This document shows, piece after piece, positions 22,820 through 35,753 of a stretch of DNA of 64,000 nt. Source of the DNA: Laburnicola sp. R22_1 (Eukaryota > Ascomycota > Dothideomycetes > Pleosporales > Didymosphaeriaceae). The stretch is taken from contig JACONQ010000002.1 in assembly GCA_014281115.1 (NCBI GenBank), positions 1,426,001 through 1,490,000 on the forward strand, read 5' to 3'. Each line of letters begins with the position of its first letter. Position 1 is the stretch's first letter. Under the pieces are notes generated by a model, which was not told where the DNA came from, did no database searches, and worked only from the letters and a program-made list of their open reading frames with translations. The translations under genes were made by a program, and so were the position numbers.

Positions 22820-25269
22820 AGTCTTATTCTTTACTAATCCTTAAGTAATTAGTAAAGAGGGCTAGAGGTTTAGGCTTATTCTAACCTTCCTTTAGTAGAG
22901 GCTTTCTAAGTTCTCTACTAAGAATGCAACTCCTATATTAAAAGCTATAGCGTATTTATTAGTTTAGAAAGTTCTTATAAAAGTCTATAAGTAACTCTTT
23001 ATTATTATTTTAGAATAGGGAGGTGTACATTTCCTAGCAATCTAATACCTCTATAGCAGAAAAATTTATAGTAGGTTTCTAAGTTAGGTTAGTATTATCT
23101 AACTACTTAACTTAGTATAGTAATCTTTATAGCCCCCTCCCTCTTTAGATAAATTTTTTAGCTAAGATATCTTTTATAACCTATTCCTTTTCTTCTTTAA
23201 TAATAATAGCCTCTAGTTTTCTATTATTTATAGCCTAGCTAAGGAGAGAGTCTTCTTTAGCTAGGCATAGATAATTTACTAAGAACACTAGGTAAACTCT
23301 AGATAAAATATCTAGTTTTGTATTATAAAAGTCTATTACTTATATAACTATAAACTTTATATTTTTCTAGTCTAACTTCTTATTAGGGCGAAAGTTAGAT
23401 AGATAGTCCTTATACTAGAGCTAGACTTTATCTTCTTCTTTTAATATAGGAGCGTCTCTCTAGTGCTAGTTCACTTGCCACTCCTATTCTTATTAGGACT
23501 TAGCTATTTTAGCTTAAATAAATATAAAAACTTCTTAAAACTTCTATAGTAAAGCTTTAGCAGACTTTACTAGCTATAAATCCTACTAATAATAATTAAT
23601 AGCTTTTATTTCTATATTTAGCTTAGATAAGTCTATATTATATCTATGCTAGAGAAAGAATAGTGTCACTTTAGTAGAGGTAGCTTCTTACCTCTTAATA
23701 GCTATTTGCGCTATAGGGCAGTATAAGGCTTAATTCTTCTAGTTCTATTATATAAAGGTGTAAAGGTATGCCTTGATTATAGAATTTATATATTTTATAG
23801 TACTATTAATTTTTAGGTATTTAGAGAAGGATAATCTTTTTTAGATCTTTATTCTTTTATATAAATACCTTTAAAAGTTACTTATAAATTAACCTTTATA
23901 GTTAGAGGTTATAGTGTTAGAAAGCTAATAATATGCTATAATATAATAAAGAAATATCTTTACTACTATTTCTACCTCTAGGTTTAGTAGGAGGACTAAA
24001 CCTATTTTTTCCTAGCCTATTATATACTACTATTATATTTATATTTCCCTACTTATAAGGAGCTTAGTAATAATGTCTATAGAAATCTCTTTCTATATCT
24101 AGTCTAAGAGGGGAAAGGGTTTTAATAGCCTTTATTTTATATCTCTCTATAGCTTAGTTCTTTTATATATATTATAGTTCTTAATAAATTTATAGATAAA
24201 GTTTAATATTTCTAGGAAGAAGTATAATCTAGTAACTATTTTGTAGATAATTTCTTTCTCTAGGTACTTATATATAGAAGAGTTATAGACTATAGTAACT
24301 AGTATTATTTATAAGTGTTTCTAGTCTAGAATCTATCTTTATTTCCTATACTAGAGGTAACTAGTGTTATTAATATTGTATTTTTATATAGCAATCTTTA
24401 GGTTTAGAAAGAAGAAAAACGTGCGCCTATAGTAAAGAATGCACTTTTTTACTTTCCTTAATACAAAATCTCTTTCTAAGCTATTAGACTATAGTTTATT
24501 TAAGTCTAGGTTTACTAAAAGGTGTGTTTTTAATCTAAAAGGATACTCTTCTAGCAAGTAGAAAGGAGAAGACTAGTATTTCTTATATTTAGCCCTACTT
24601 TCTTCTTCTCTAAGAGGATTAAGCCTTTTAGGTAAAGCTTATATTGCTAAGGCTGTAGATATTTAAAGCCTAATATTTATATTTCCTAAAAAAATCTTCT
24701 TAAGAAGTTAGATTTTATAAAACTTAACCTAGTTATCTTTAGTATTAGTAGGTATATCCTACTAGCATTATAAAAGGGCATTTGCCCTTAAGTTAATAGT
24801 TTCTAGTCTATATTAGAATATTATATTATATTTACTAAGAATATTAGCCTAGTATATATACCTTTTATCTAAACTTCTAGACTTTATAAAGTATATAAGA
24901 TTCTTATAATTAGTATATATAAGCGTGTAGGGGATAGCCTAAAGTATATTATACTACTTCTTAGTTGCTTTAATAACTATAAGCATCTTCTTATTATAAA
25001 TTATATAGTTTGCCTCTATAAAAGTGTGTTTAGTAGAGAAGTAGGTAATTAGCTTAAAACCTTCTTCTATATTAAACTGCGAGAAGCAGGCTCTAAAGGC
25101 CTAGCCTAAGGAGTTAGCTTCTAATACTTCTTCTTTCTTAGTATTAAAGTAGGCTAGTGTGGGCTTAGTGCAGAATACTTTCTTTAGGTAGTTAAAGGCC
25201 TACTATTGTTCCTACCCCTATAAGAAGGGAGTTTCCTTTCTAGTTAATTTTATTAATAGGGATGCTACT
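22820..25269 (-). pseudogene. Gypsy chromovirus pol relic, 3' part (RNase H, integrase, chromodomain)
   Basis: Minus-strand reading gives the RNase H region near 25100 (PTLAYFN, with EANSLG where the family has D-A-S-G), then integrase from about 24700 to 23400. It ends in a chromodomain near 23170-23010 (KDILAKKFI, RGRGL and a WEP-like KPTINFSAIEVLD). It ends abruptly at 25269, where Copia-2 is inserted, and resumes at 31060. The chromodomain places it in the Ty3/Gypsy chromovirus group, which target silent chromatin. Stops are frequent at former Gln/Trp codons. No LTR was identified. Confidence 0.85.
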
Positions 25270-25989
25270 TGTAAAGACTAGATAAATAGATAAGAAGGTA
25301 ATTGAGTTAGCATTGTTAAACTAGTTAATTAATTTTAATAAACTGGCTACCTAGCAATCTATATACAAAATAATTTAGACTAATAAATACTTAGCTTTGC
25401 ATAGTTTAATTATGCCTTTAACTTTTATGCGTGCTAGTGTTTTAAACTAATGTTTAAACTACTATTTTATACTAGTATTTTATATGTAATAGAATTTTAT
25501 ATACGAGCTATTATTTTATATACAGACTAGTGTTTAATATACAAGCTATTATTTTATATATAAACTAGTATTATATATAAAAACTATAACTATAACTTTT
25601 TACTACCAATTAGGCTTTATATTTAAATAGATTATTATATTTATCTATTTTAATTTTACAAACCTAACAACCTTATAAAGGTTTTCTATTACTAGGTAAA
25701 TCTACTATTTCCTAAGTATTTTAATTATTTAGTTAACTAATTTCTAGCTCCATGGCCTTTAGCTAATTATCTTTATCTTTACTACTTATAGCTTCTTTAT
25801 AGCTAGTTGGTTTATTATTTTTTGTTATTAATAAGGCTAGTTTATCTATTAACTTATCTAAGTTTTCTAAAGTTATTCTTTTAAAGTTTTGCCATGTATT
25901 ATAGGTATTAGAAATAATTCTTTTATTATTATTATTAATAGTAGTATTATCAAGTAATATATCTGGACTTGATTCGCGAGAGCTGATAT

Positions 25990-26113
25990 TATTTTCGTTA
26001 TTATTCTCGTTATTATTCTCGTTATTATTCTCGTTATTACTCTCGCTATTATCCTCGTTATTATTCTCGTTATTATTCTCATTATTACTCTCTCGTTATT
26101 ATCCTCGTTATTA
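25990..26113. repeat. 12 bp minisatellite (TTATTCTCGTTA)n in Copia-2 pol
   Basis: About ten imperfect units. Copia-1 at 16122-16144 has only about two, so the array expanded after the copies separated. On the minus strand it encodes Asn/Glu repeats in the linker before the reverse transcriptase. Confidence 0.85.
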
Positions 26114-27845
26114 TTTAAATCTAGATTTTTAGAATCTATAGTTTGCTCTATACTATTGTTATTGTTATTATTATTTAGGTTATTACCTAGGTAAATATTA
26201 TTAATACTATTAAATAGTATATTAACCTCTTTATTAGAGTCGTTATTAAAGTTATAAAAGTAATTTTCAAGAATTTTAACGTCTCTAGTATATACTAGTT
26301 TATTATCTATTAGATCTAATATTTTATAATTATAGTTATTATAACCTACTAGTATACCTATTTTAGCTTTAGGTTCTAGTTTAGTTAATTGTTATTTAAC
26401 TAAGTAGTAACTTAGTAAGCCCTAGATTTTAATATTATTATAGTTAGGTTTCTTTATATAAAGTTTTTTAGTTAGGCTTATAAAATTTAAATTACTATGT
26501 AGTGTAAATATTATATATATATACTGCGTTTTCAAGAGCGTATTGCTAGTAACTAGTTGGCAAATTACTATAAAACAATAAGCTTTTAGCTGTTTCTATT
26601 ATAGTTCTATTTATTCTTTTAATTAAACCATTTTGTTTGGATGTATATATCGGATTAAATTAGTTAATAATGCTATTTTGTTTATTAAATAGCGTATAAT
26701 TACTATTGGCTAATTCTGTGCTATTATATATTTTAATAATTTTAATTTTTCAAATGCTTTAATTTTTAACTTTTGTTTTAAAGTCTTTAAAGTCTTTAAA
26801 CGATTATAATTTATGTCTTAATAGTTTAAATTCTAATTTTCTAGTAGCAAAGTCTAGAAAGAGTATAATATATTTATAATTATTTTTAGAGAGGGTAATA
26901 GGCCCATATAAATTAATTACTATTTTATCTAAGTAAATATTCGCTTTAGTAGTAATTTCTCTACTATTAATATTTGTTAGTTTAGCTTTTATACAGCTAG
27001 AGCAATCAATTTTATAGTTATTAGTTTTAGTTATATCTAGTATTTTTATATAACGTCTAGATTTTTATGTCTAAAATAATTATAATAGAGATATATTAAG
27101 TTCTCCTTATAGTTACTAATGGTTTTTATTTTTATTAATAACCTTTTCAGCAAATAGAATGTTATCTGTTACTATATTGTCTATATTTATTGTATAAAGA
27201 TTGTTAATTAGAGTTGCTTCTAATATTGTTTTAGTATTCTTTTTAATTATAGCTTTGTCTTTTATAAAGTTTACTACAAACTCTTGTTAACTAATTTCTT
27301 TACTAAAATAATATTTATATTAGATTCAGGCAAATAAAGATAGTTATTTAAGACTATCTTAGTATTATTATATATAAAGCTCACGTTGGCAATAAATTGC
27401 GAAGTTAAAATATTATTATTTCCCTATTGTATTTTTGTAGTTTTTCTAACTAAAATATTTTCTATAAATAGGTTTTTGTTAGAGATAATATAAGATAAAC
27501 TACCTAACTCTAGTATTAGATTAGGGCTTTTTAACTTAGTAGTTATAAATACCTTACTAGTTTTTAATCCTTGTTTCGGATTTCTAGAATTAAATTCTAC
27601 ATTTTGAGGATTTTAATGTCCTTTTTTCGAATTAGTTTTTTTTAGGGTAGTTAATAATACCTTTTTAATTTCTATTAGTTCAGATAACTTAGCCATTTTA
27701 TCTAACAGCTTTCGATCTAATCGATCTAATAGAGATTTGGATTCACGATTTAATAGATTTTTATCTATTTTTTAATCGTTTTTAGATTTAAAATTGTAAT
27801 TTGTTTTAAACTATTTAGGTTTATTTTTAGAATATAAATACTAAC

Positions 27846-28894
27846 CGCTTTTTTTATGATTACCTTTTTCACGCTCTTTTTGATTACTAAGCAAGGGGCT
27901 CTACTTTTTTTGTCATGTTATTTAAGATAAAAGCCTTTGTCGTGCTACCTCTAGGTAGTTAATTGTTAAAACTATATTAGTAAGCAAAATAAATAATAAA
28001 ATAACATGTTAGAATTTCGCTGTTATAATAAAAGATAAATAGATAAATAACTATAAGCTACCTAAAAATAAACTAAAATAGTCGTTCCGACAATAAGTTG
28101 CAATTAAAGCCAAAGTCAACTTTAAGTAACGCACAAAAAGTTTACTAAAAGATAATTGTAAGAAATCCAATATTATATGTATTAATTTACTTAAAACTAA
28201 AACCAAAATATAATATAAAACTAACCTAATAAATATTATAAAATACGCTATCGTAATATAAATAAGCTCGTAATTAATTTTTCTAAATCAATAACTTTTG
28301 ACAAACTTGTCGCAATCAAGCGCTTTAACAATTTTGAGCAATTGCTAAAAGAATATACTAAACAAGGCAATATTATATGTATTAAATTACTTATTACTAA
28401 AAACAAAATATAACATATAAAAGACTTGTTTTATAATATAAAATACATTAGCGTATAATAAACTAAGGAGTAATAAATTATGCTAAAATAAGGCGTTTAT
28501 TGTTAACGTCACAACTAAGCAATAGTAAAACAAAGTTTGCAATAGCTCGCATATAAAACACTAGTTTGCATATAAAACACTAGTTTGCATATAAAACACT
28601 AGTTTGCATATAAAACACTAGTTTGCATATAATAGCTTGCATATAAAACAATAGCTCGCATATAAAACACTATTGCATATAAAACACTAGTTCAAATATT
28701 AGTTTAAAACACTAGCACGCATAAAAGTTAAAGGCATAATTAAACTATACAAAACTAAGTGTTCGTTAGTCTAAATTATTTTCTATATAGATTGCTAGGT
28801 AGCCAGTTTATTGAAATAAATCAACCAGTTTAACAATACCAACTCGATCACCTTCTTATCTATTTATCCACTTTTCACATTAATTTAACGCCAC
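27846..28894 (+). mobile_element. AC-family retroposon, copy A3, split by a solo LTR
   Basis: Retroposon sequence is 27846-27963 plus 28880-28894. The 14 bp duplication ATATAAATACTAAC is at 27832-27845 and 28895-28908. Copia-1 at 19186-19196 shows the uninterrupted site. Confidence 0.88.
27964..28879 (+). repeat. Solo Copia LTR, little mutated
   Basis: Complete 916 bp LTR from TGTTAAAAC to TTTTCACA, with TTAAT at 27959-27963 and 28880-28884. It keeps intact CpA/TpG, for example the repeated GCATATAAAACACTAGTTT at about 28550-28630. It is therefore among the youngest features of the block and best shows the family's ends. Confidence 0.93.
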
Positions 28895-29954
28895 ATATAA
28901 ATACTAACACTTATTAGTAAAGTAGCTATTTGTTTTACACCTATTACAAAATTATTTAGACTTTATAACTTTATATTAATTCTAGAATTTAGTGTATAAA
29001 ACCTTAGTTTTATTACTATCTAAGTGCGTCTAACGATAACTTTTATTAATTAAATTAGAGAATAAATTCTCTAGATTAATCTTTAAAGAATTATCCCAAA
29101 ATAATTAAGGTACTAAAGTAATAAACCTCTCATAATTAGGAGTTAAATTGTTTAACACCTAGGCCATAATAACCTATTTAGGTATTTTAATTAACTTATA
29201 GTTAAGATTTGTTATTAAATATTTAATTTTATTAAGGTACTCCTCTATTAAATTAAAATCTAATAAGGTGCTATTAAATAACTCCTTTAAAAGAAGAAAT
29301 TCAGCATAGGAATCTTTAGGAGAATAAAGATTTCCCAAATAAATTCACATCTTATTAGCTATAGATAAATCCTTAATATGCTATAAAGAACTATCTTTAA
29401 CTAACAAAGTAATACTTAATTATGCTTGTATATTAATATCTTTTAACACTAAATTAATTGTAATATTATTATCACTCTAAATTACAGCTATAGAATTTTC
29501 TATTATAAGAATAGAAATAGCCCTAGGCTTTCACATCTTATAGTTAGAAATACCCTTAAGCATCTCTTACTTAGAGATAGAAGAAATCTTAAAACTCATT
29601 ATAAATAAGATTAATAGGCCAAAAAGAGCTCAGAAATCTAAGAAAAATGAGGTGTTTCTTAAAAAATTAATAAGGCTTAGCGAAATTGCCTAAAAAGGTA
29701 ATAAACTAGTCCAGCTAGTAAAAGAGCTTAGAATATTCTAAGAAAAAATAAAGTATTGGTCAAAATATTAATTTTGCTAAGATAGCTTAGTAAGCTAAAA
29801 GGACTAGACTAGCTAGTATAAAAGAATTAGAATCTTAAGGGAATTCTAAGAAAAATAAGGTATATATCGAAAAGATTAATAGAAGAATAGCTCAGTAGGC
29901 TAAAAGGTAGATAATAATAAATAATAAAATTATTAGAGCGCTAGACGTATAACC

Positions 29955-31059
29955 TATAAAGAGTAAATAAATGGATAAGAAGGTAATTAAGTTGGTATTA
30001 TTAAACTAGTTAATTAATTTTAATAAACTAGCTACCTAGCAATCTATATGGCGTTATTTTATCTACCTAGGGGTAGGACGACAAAGGCTTTTTATCTTAA
30101 ATAACATGATAAAAAAAGCAGAGCCCCCTGCTTAGTAATCAAAAAGGCGTAAAAAGGTAATGACAAGAAAAAGAAAAAAGAAGAAAAAAAGCTAGCAATC
30201 TATATACAAAATAATTTAGACTAGTAAATACTGAGCTTTAAATAGTTTAATTATGCCTTTAACTTTTATACGTGCTAGTATTTTAAACTAATATTTAAAC
30301 TATTATTTTATACTAGTGTTTTATATACAAGCTATTATTTTATATACAGACTAGTATTTTATATATAAGCTATTATTTTATATACAAACTAGTGTTCTAT
30401 ATATAAACTAGTGTTTTATATATAAACTAGTATTTTATATACAACTTATTATTTTATATATAAACTTTGTTTTACTATTACTTAGTTATAACGTTAATAA
30501 TAAACGCCTTATTTTAGAATAATGTATTACTCCTTAGTTTATTATACGCTAATGTATTTTATATTATAAAATAAGTATTTTATATATTATATTTTGTTTT
30601 TAGTAATAAGTAATTTAATATATATAATATTGCCTTGTTTAGTATATATAATATTGCCTTATTTAGTATATTATTTTTAATCTTTTTTGGCAATTGCTTA
30701 AAATTGTTAAAGCGCTTAATTGCGACAAGTTATCAAAAGTTATTAATTTAGAAAAATTAATAACGAGCTTATTTATATTACGATAGCATATTTTATAATA
30801 TTTATTAGGTTAGTTTTATGTTATATTTTGTTTTTAGTCTTAAGTAATTTAATATATATATTATTAGAGTACTTATAGTTATCTTTTAGTAAACTTTTCA
30901 TGCGTTACTTAAAGTTAACTTTGGTAACTTATTGTCGGAACAACTATTATAGTTATTTTAGGTAGCTTATAGTTATTTATCTATTTATCTGTTATTATAA
31001 TAGCCACATTTTAATATGTTTTATTATTATTTATTTTGCTTACTAATATAGTTTTAATA
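29955..31059 (-). repeat. Copia-2 5' LTR, interrupted
   Basis: Ends GTTTTAATA at 31059 (mutated TG..CA). It contains the retroposon copy at 30050-30191. Confidence 0.88.
30050..30191 (-). mobile_element. Short AC-family retroposon, copy A4, with purine-rich end
   Basis: 142 bp starting with the GGCGTTA constant end. The other end is a purine-rich run (about 30162-30191). The 14 bp duplication CTAGCAATCTATAT is at 30036-30049 and 30192-30205, and the Copia LTR resumes exactly. Confidence 0.88.
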
Positions 31060-33688
31060 CTACTTCTAAGAAGTTTTCTATAAATCTCTAGTAGAAGTTA
31101 GTAAATTCTAAAAAACTTTAAACACCCTTTATGTTTGTGGGAGAGGCCTAATCCTAGATAGCTTTAACCTTCTCTAGGTCTATACTAATCTCCTTTCTAT
31201 ACTCTATAATAAATCTAAGCTCTATAATAAATCTAAGGTACTTAGTCTTAGTAACTATAAACTTACACTTCTTAATATCTAAGTATAGCCCTATCTTACC
31301 TAACTTTTCTACTACCTATTATACTTTGTTCTAATAGTCTCTTAAAGATCTACTAGAAAATATAAGAATATTGTCTATATAGGCAGAGTAGAAGTTATCT
31401 AAGTACTCTCTTAGAATATAGTTAATATATTTCTAAACGGTGCTTAGTATATTAGCTAGTCTAAAGGGAACTACTAGCTACTTATACAACCTAAATTAGG
31501 TTTAGAAGGCTATTTTCTATTTTTTTTCTTTTACCATTCTTAATTTATAAAAGGCCTAGATTGTATTTAGCTTTATTAGCTACTTAGCCTTAGTAAGGAG
31601 CTGCAACGTCTCCCTAACAAGAGGAAGAGAGTAATAGTCCTTCTTTAATAGGGCATTTAACGCTCTATAGTTTAAAAAAAACTATAGACCTTCTCTAGAT
31701 TTCCTTATAAATAACACTAGTACTATAGCGCTAGACTTGCTTATCTAAATAAAGCTATAATTAAGATACTCTGTTAGTTCCTTATAAAGAAGATTTCTCT
31801 ATTCTTCTTAATAAGAGGAATTAAGTAATTAATTCTAGAGCCTTATAATAGGAGAAGTTTATTAGCTTATTCTCTTAAGAAAACTTCTACTTAGTCTAGG
31901 AGCTACTTAGGAAAATAGGCTCTTAGGTCTACCTTAGCCTTTAGGGCTAGGGCCTTCTAAATATTCTTAAGGGAGGCAGTAAAAACTATTAGCCCATTCC
32001 TTTCTTTTGTGTTTCTCCTATTTAAGGTTATAAATAATATAGCAGAGACTTTTTAATTAGGAGTAGAAGTTTATCTTCTCTACTTATCTCTAATTCTTAT
32101 ATAGGAGGACCCTATATATATAGACTATTTCTCTAGGACTACTAATATAGCATTCTTTTTCTACTATAGCAATCTAAGAACTAATTTATAGTCCTCCTCT
32201 TTTCTATTAATATAAGCCTATATGATTTTAATATGCCCTTTAATATTTATTTCTATATAAGCGACTTTATAGACTAAGAAGATTACTTTTCTAAATTCTA
32301 TTACCTAATAGAGATTATTTAAACTAATATATTATAGGTTAGCTTTCCTAGTAAACTTTTTAAATATAAAGGTAGTAGTTAAACACCCTAAATTAAGTAT
32401 AGTATATGTAAAGACGATATTATTAATAAGAGTGTTTATAGTAATTAGTGTTAAATTTAGCTATATCTTTTTATATATATTAAAGTTCTCCTTTAGTTTC
32501 TCTATAACTCGCTTTATCTCCTTTCTCTATTAACTTCTAGGGGGAGAAGCTAGTTTTCTAACTCTACTAAGCTATTAATATTCTTATTACTACTATTTAT
32601 CTACTAGGCCTTATTAGCCCTAGCTTATATTAAGGGTATTATAGCTTAGAGGTAATAACTCTAAATACTATATCCCTTCTTACTATAGTAAAAGCATACT
32701 CCTTTTTATAGCGCTTCTCTAACTCCTTCTTAGAGACCTATTTAGTGCGCTTTTTAGTCTTTAGAGGGTTTGCTTTAGTAGTCCTTATAGTACTAGAATA
32801 TATAAGTTTCTAATCTATAGTATTAGCAGACTTAGTAAAAGAGGAGGCTACTGTGTAGAAGGGCTTTAATATCTTTATATAGTAAATATTTTCCTTAACT
32901 ATATTAATTCTATTTATAAGTATTATAAAGTCCTAGTTTTTAGAAATCTTTAGTGTAAATAGCCTATCCTATAAGTTTATACGTAGGGCTCTCTAGTAAA
33001 TTTTCTTTAAGTTCTTTTAGTTATTTTTATTACCCTTAGTAGCTAGACGCATAAAGTTAGTATTAAACTTAGTTAGTAGGGTTTTACCTTATTAGCTAAG
33101 AAACAGCCTATTCTATACTTACTCCTCCACTAACTTATTATAGAAGCTTATGTCTAAAAAACCCTAGAATTTGTCTTTAGAATAGGTTTCTTTCTCTATA
33201 AAGGCTAGTGCAATATCTACTACCTTACCTATTAGCCTACTTATAATATAATTAACTATATTTTCTAAAAGGAGGCAATCTTTATAGATTTTAGCCTTTA
33301 TTATATATTTCTAATATTAGTAATCCTAATAGCTTCTAGAGAAGAACTCTAGGTTAGGAAATTAGGGGCGTTAGGGCTCTAGTGGCGCTTTGCTAGGCGC
33401 TAGTATTACTACTATTATTTAGAAGAGGGCTAAAAGTATAGTCTCTACTCTAGCGTGTTGCTCTAATTAGGCAAGTTAATTAGCAATTATTTCTAGTAAG
33501 GCCTAGAGCTGTTTACTAGCGTTTTATTAAGCTGCTAATATAACTTAGAGTTACTTTAAGCTAGTAAGATAGCTTATAATTTATATTAGTGCGTTTTAAA
33601 GGGCGCTCCCTTTTATATTCTAGGTCTCCTCTCTTCTTTAGGGAGGTGTTTAGGGCCCTATTAACCTTTAGTCTTATAGATACTAGTA
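31060..33688 (-). pseudogene. Gypsy chromovirus relic, 5' part (Gag, protease, reverse transcriptase)
   Basis: The minus-strand reading from about 33650 leftward starts with a Gag-like region. Reverse transcriptase follows, with AYIDNILIFSSRSLRDY near 31380 (family Y-x-D-D, second Asp now Asn) and LYLDIKKCKFIVTKTKYLRF near 31270. RFIENFLEV near 31080 links across Copia-2 to the 3' part. The upstream end is cut by the solo LTR at 33689. Confidence 0.82.
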
Positions 33689-34605
33689 TGTGAAAAGTGG
33701 ATAAATAGATAAGAAGGTGATCGAGTTGGTATTGTTAAACTGGTTGATTTATTTCAATAAACTGGCTACCTAGCAATCTATATAGAAAATAATTTAGACT
33801 AACGAACACTTAGTTTTGTATAGTTTAATTATGCCTTTAACTTTTATGCGTGCTAGTGTTTTAAACTAATATTTGAACTAGTGTTTTATATGCAATAGTG
33901 TTTTATATGCGAGCTATTGTTTTATATGCAAGCTATTATATGCAAACTAGTGTTTTATATGCAAACTAGTGTTTTATATGCAAACTAGTGTTTTATATGC
34001 AAACTAGTGTTTTATATGCGAGCTATTGCAAACTTTGTTTTACTATTGCTTAGTTGTGACGTTAACAATAAACGCCTTATTTTAGCATAATTTATTACTC
34101 CTTAGTTTATTATACGCTAATGTATTTTATATTATAAAACAAGTCTTTTATATGTTATATTTTGTTTTTAGTAATAAGTAATTTAATACATATAATATTG
34201 CCTTGTTTAGTATATTCTTTTTAGCAATTGCTCAAAATTGTTAAAGCGCTTGATTGCGACAAGTTTGTCAAAAGTTATTGATTTAGAAAAATTAATTACG
34301 AGCTTATTTATATTACGATAGCGTATTTTATAATATTTATTAGGTTAGTTTTATATTATATTTTGGTTTTAGTTTTAAGTAAATTAATACATATAATATT
34401 GGATTTCTTACAATTATCTTTTAGTAAACTTTTTGTGCGTTACTTAAAGTTGACTTTGGCTTTAATTGCAACTTATTGTCGGAACGACTATTTTAGTTTA
34501 TTTTTAGGTAGCTTATAGTTATTTATCTATTTATCTTTTATTATAACAGCGAAATTCTAACATGTTATTTTATTATTTATTTTGCTTACTAATATAGTTT
34601 TAACA
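33689..34605 (-). repeat. Solo Copia LTR without matching target duplication
   Basis: 917 bp from TGTGAAAAG to GTTTTAACA, little mutated. The flanking pentamers differ (TAGTA left, GGTAA right), unlike 27964-28879. It may come from recombination between LTRs of different insertions, with loss of the original flank. Confidence 0.88.
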
Positions 34606-34826
34606 GGTAAAGGTACTAAAAGTAATAAGTATCTATATAGTTTTTTTAATTAAGGAATTTCGAATAAAAATATTATAATAATAGTAGTTATTTCTTCGAC
34701 TATTATTAATATATAAAAGTGTTTAAAGGTAGTATTAATAAAGTATTTATTTATATTTAACCTAGTCGCATTATTAGTTTAGTGTTAATTACCTTTTTAA
34801 TACATTTTTTTAAATTAACCCTATAT
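34606..34826. repeat. Rearranged D-family fragments
   Basis: A piece of the D 3' region (T-run then AAGGAATTTC at about 34650) is joined to a piece of the D 5' end (GTCGCATTATTAGTTTAG at about 34767) in the opposite sense. Confidence 0.5.
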
Positions 34827-35303
34827 GTAGCGTTAATTTATCTACCTATGGGTAGGACGGCAAAGGCTTTTATCTTAAATAATATAATAAAAAAAGCAGA
34901 GCCTCCTGCTTAGTAATTAAAAAAGGCATAAAAATGTAAAAAAAAGCGGGTTTAAACTACTAAGCGAGCTTAGTAGTATTAGCATAGGGCTACTCCTATA
35001 AGTAAATTTTTTATAAAGAGGCTACTTAGAACTTTAGTAAGAAAGGGATAAAACTTTAGCACTGTTATACTATAGTTATTCTTTCTCCTCTATTATCCTA
35101 ATTATCGCAAATAATACAAGTTAATATATTAATAGGTATATACTAGTTCTTATAAGTAGAATAAAGTTAATAGATATTAGATATATATTTATTACTTTAT
35201 TACTTTATTAAGGTTATTCTTAATAAATCTTTTACTATTTCTCTATATATACTTGTACACTCTACTATCTACTTGAGTATTAACTCTAAATTGTCTAATA
35301 CTA

Positions 35304-35753
35304 GGCTAGTAAATAGGTTTAGGGTACCTAGGTTAGGTATAGGGTTAGGTTAGGGTCGCATAGACCATAGGTATAGGTTAGGTTAGATTGCATAGACCTT
35401 GGGTTAGGTTGGGTTAATTATATAAGACTCTAAACGTAACTCAACCTATACCCAACCTAATTACGTAAGACCTAACCTAATTATATAAAACCCTAGCTTA
35501 ATTTAACTTAGTTTAATATTATTTAAAATATATTTTTAATTAATTATAATAGCTATTTATCACAGACTAAATAGGTACCCTAGAGTTAGGTTAGAGTTAG
35601 AGTCTTATATAAGTAGGGTTAGGTTAAGGTTAGAGTCTTACATAAGTAGGGTTAGGTTAGGTTGGATTAGATTATATAAGACTCTAACCCTAACTTAACC
35701 CTACTTATGTAAGATCCTAACCCCAACCTAACCTATACCTATTAGCTAGCCAA
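35304..35753. mobile_element. Foldback/MITE-like element made of telomere-like TTAGG motifs
   Basis: 450 bp bounded by inverted ends (GGCTAGTAAATAGG left; the complement of the right end reads GGCTAGCTAATAGG). The 10 bp duplication TCTAATACTA is at 35294-35303 and 35754-35763. Inside are many degenerate GGGTTAGGTT/AACCTAACC blocks on both strands and repeated GTCTTATATAAG-type motifs. AC2 at about 42430 lacks it, which supports insertion. Confidence 0.72.

Larger units (their letters stand above)
25600..29930 (-). pseudogene. Copia-2 gag-pol relic with internal deletion
   Basis: Parallel to 15700-19960 of Copia-1: the integrase/linker region at 26400-27060, protease near 27500, and Gag at 28990-29500. 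The gene is interrupted at 27846-28894 by a nested insertion. Stops are more frequent than in Copia-1. Confidence 0.85.
25265..31064 (-). mobile_element. Copia-2 inserted in the Gypsy element
   Basis: Same family as Copia-1. The target duplication CTACT occurs at 25265-25269 and 31060-31064; removing the element rejoins the Gypsy reading (RFIENFLEV to LLIKLTRKETPF). The left LTR (25270 to about 25570) is truncated and joined directly to sequence matching Copia-1 at about 15700, so the rest of that LTR, RNase H and most of the reverse transcriptase are deleted. The Gag/integrase side is retained. The 5' LTR is 29955-31059 and is split by a short retroposon. Confidence 0.9.

Noticed and set aside
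28550..28640. Regular repeats of GCATATAAAACACTAGTTT as a CRISPR-like array
   Set aside because: Spacers are absent or near-identical, it is inside a Copia LTR, and the genome is eukaryotic.
35330..35750. Interstitial telomere marking an ancient chromosome fusion
   Set aside because: Motifs are irregular, occur in both orientations, and the block has inverted ends with a target duplication, which fits a transposed element better.
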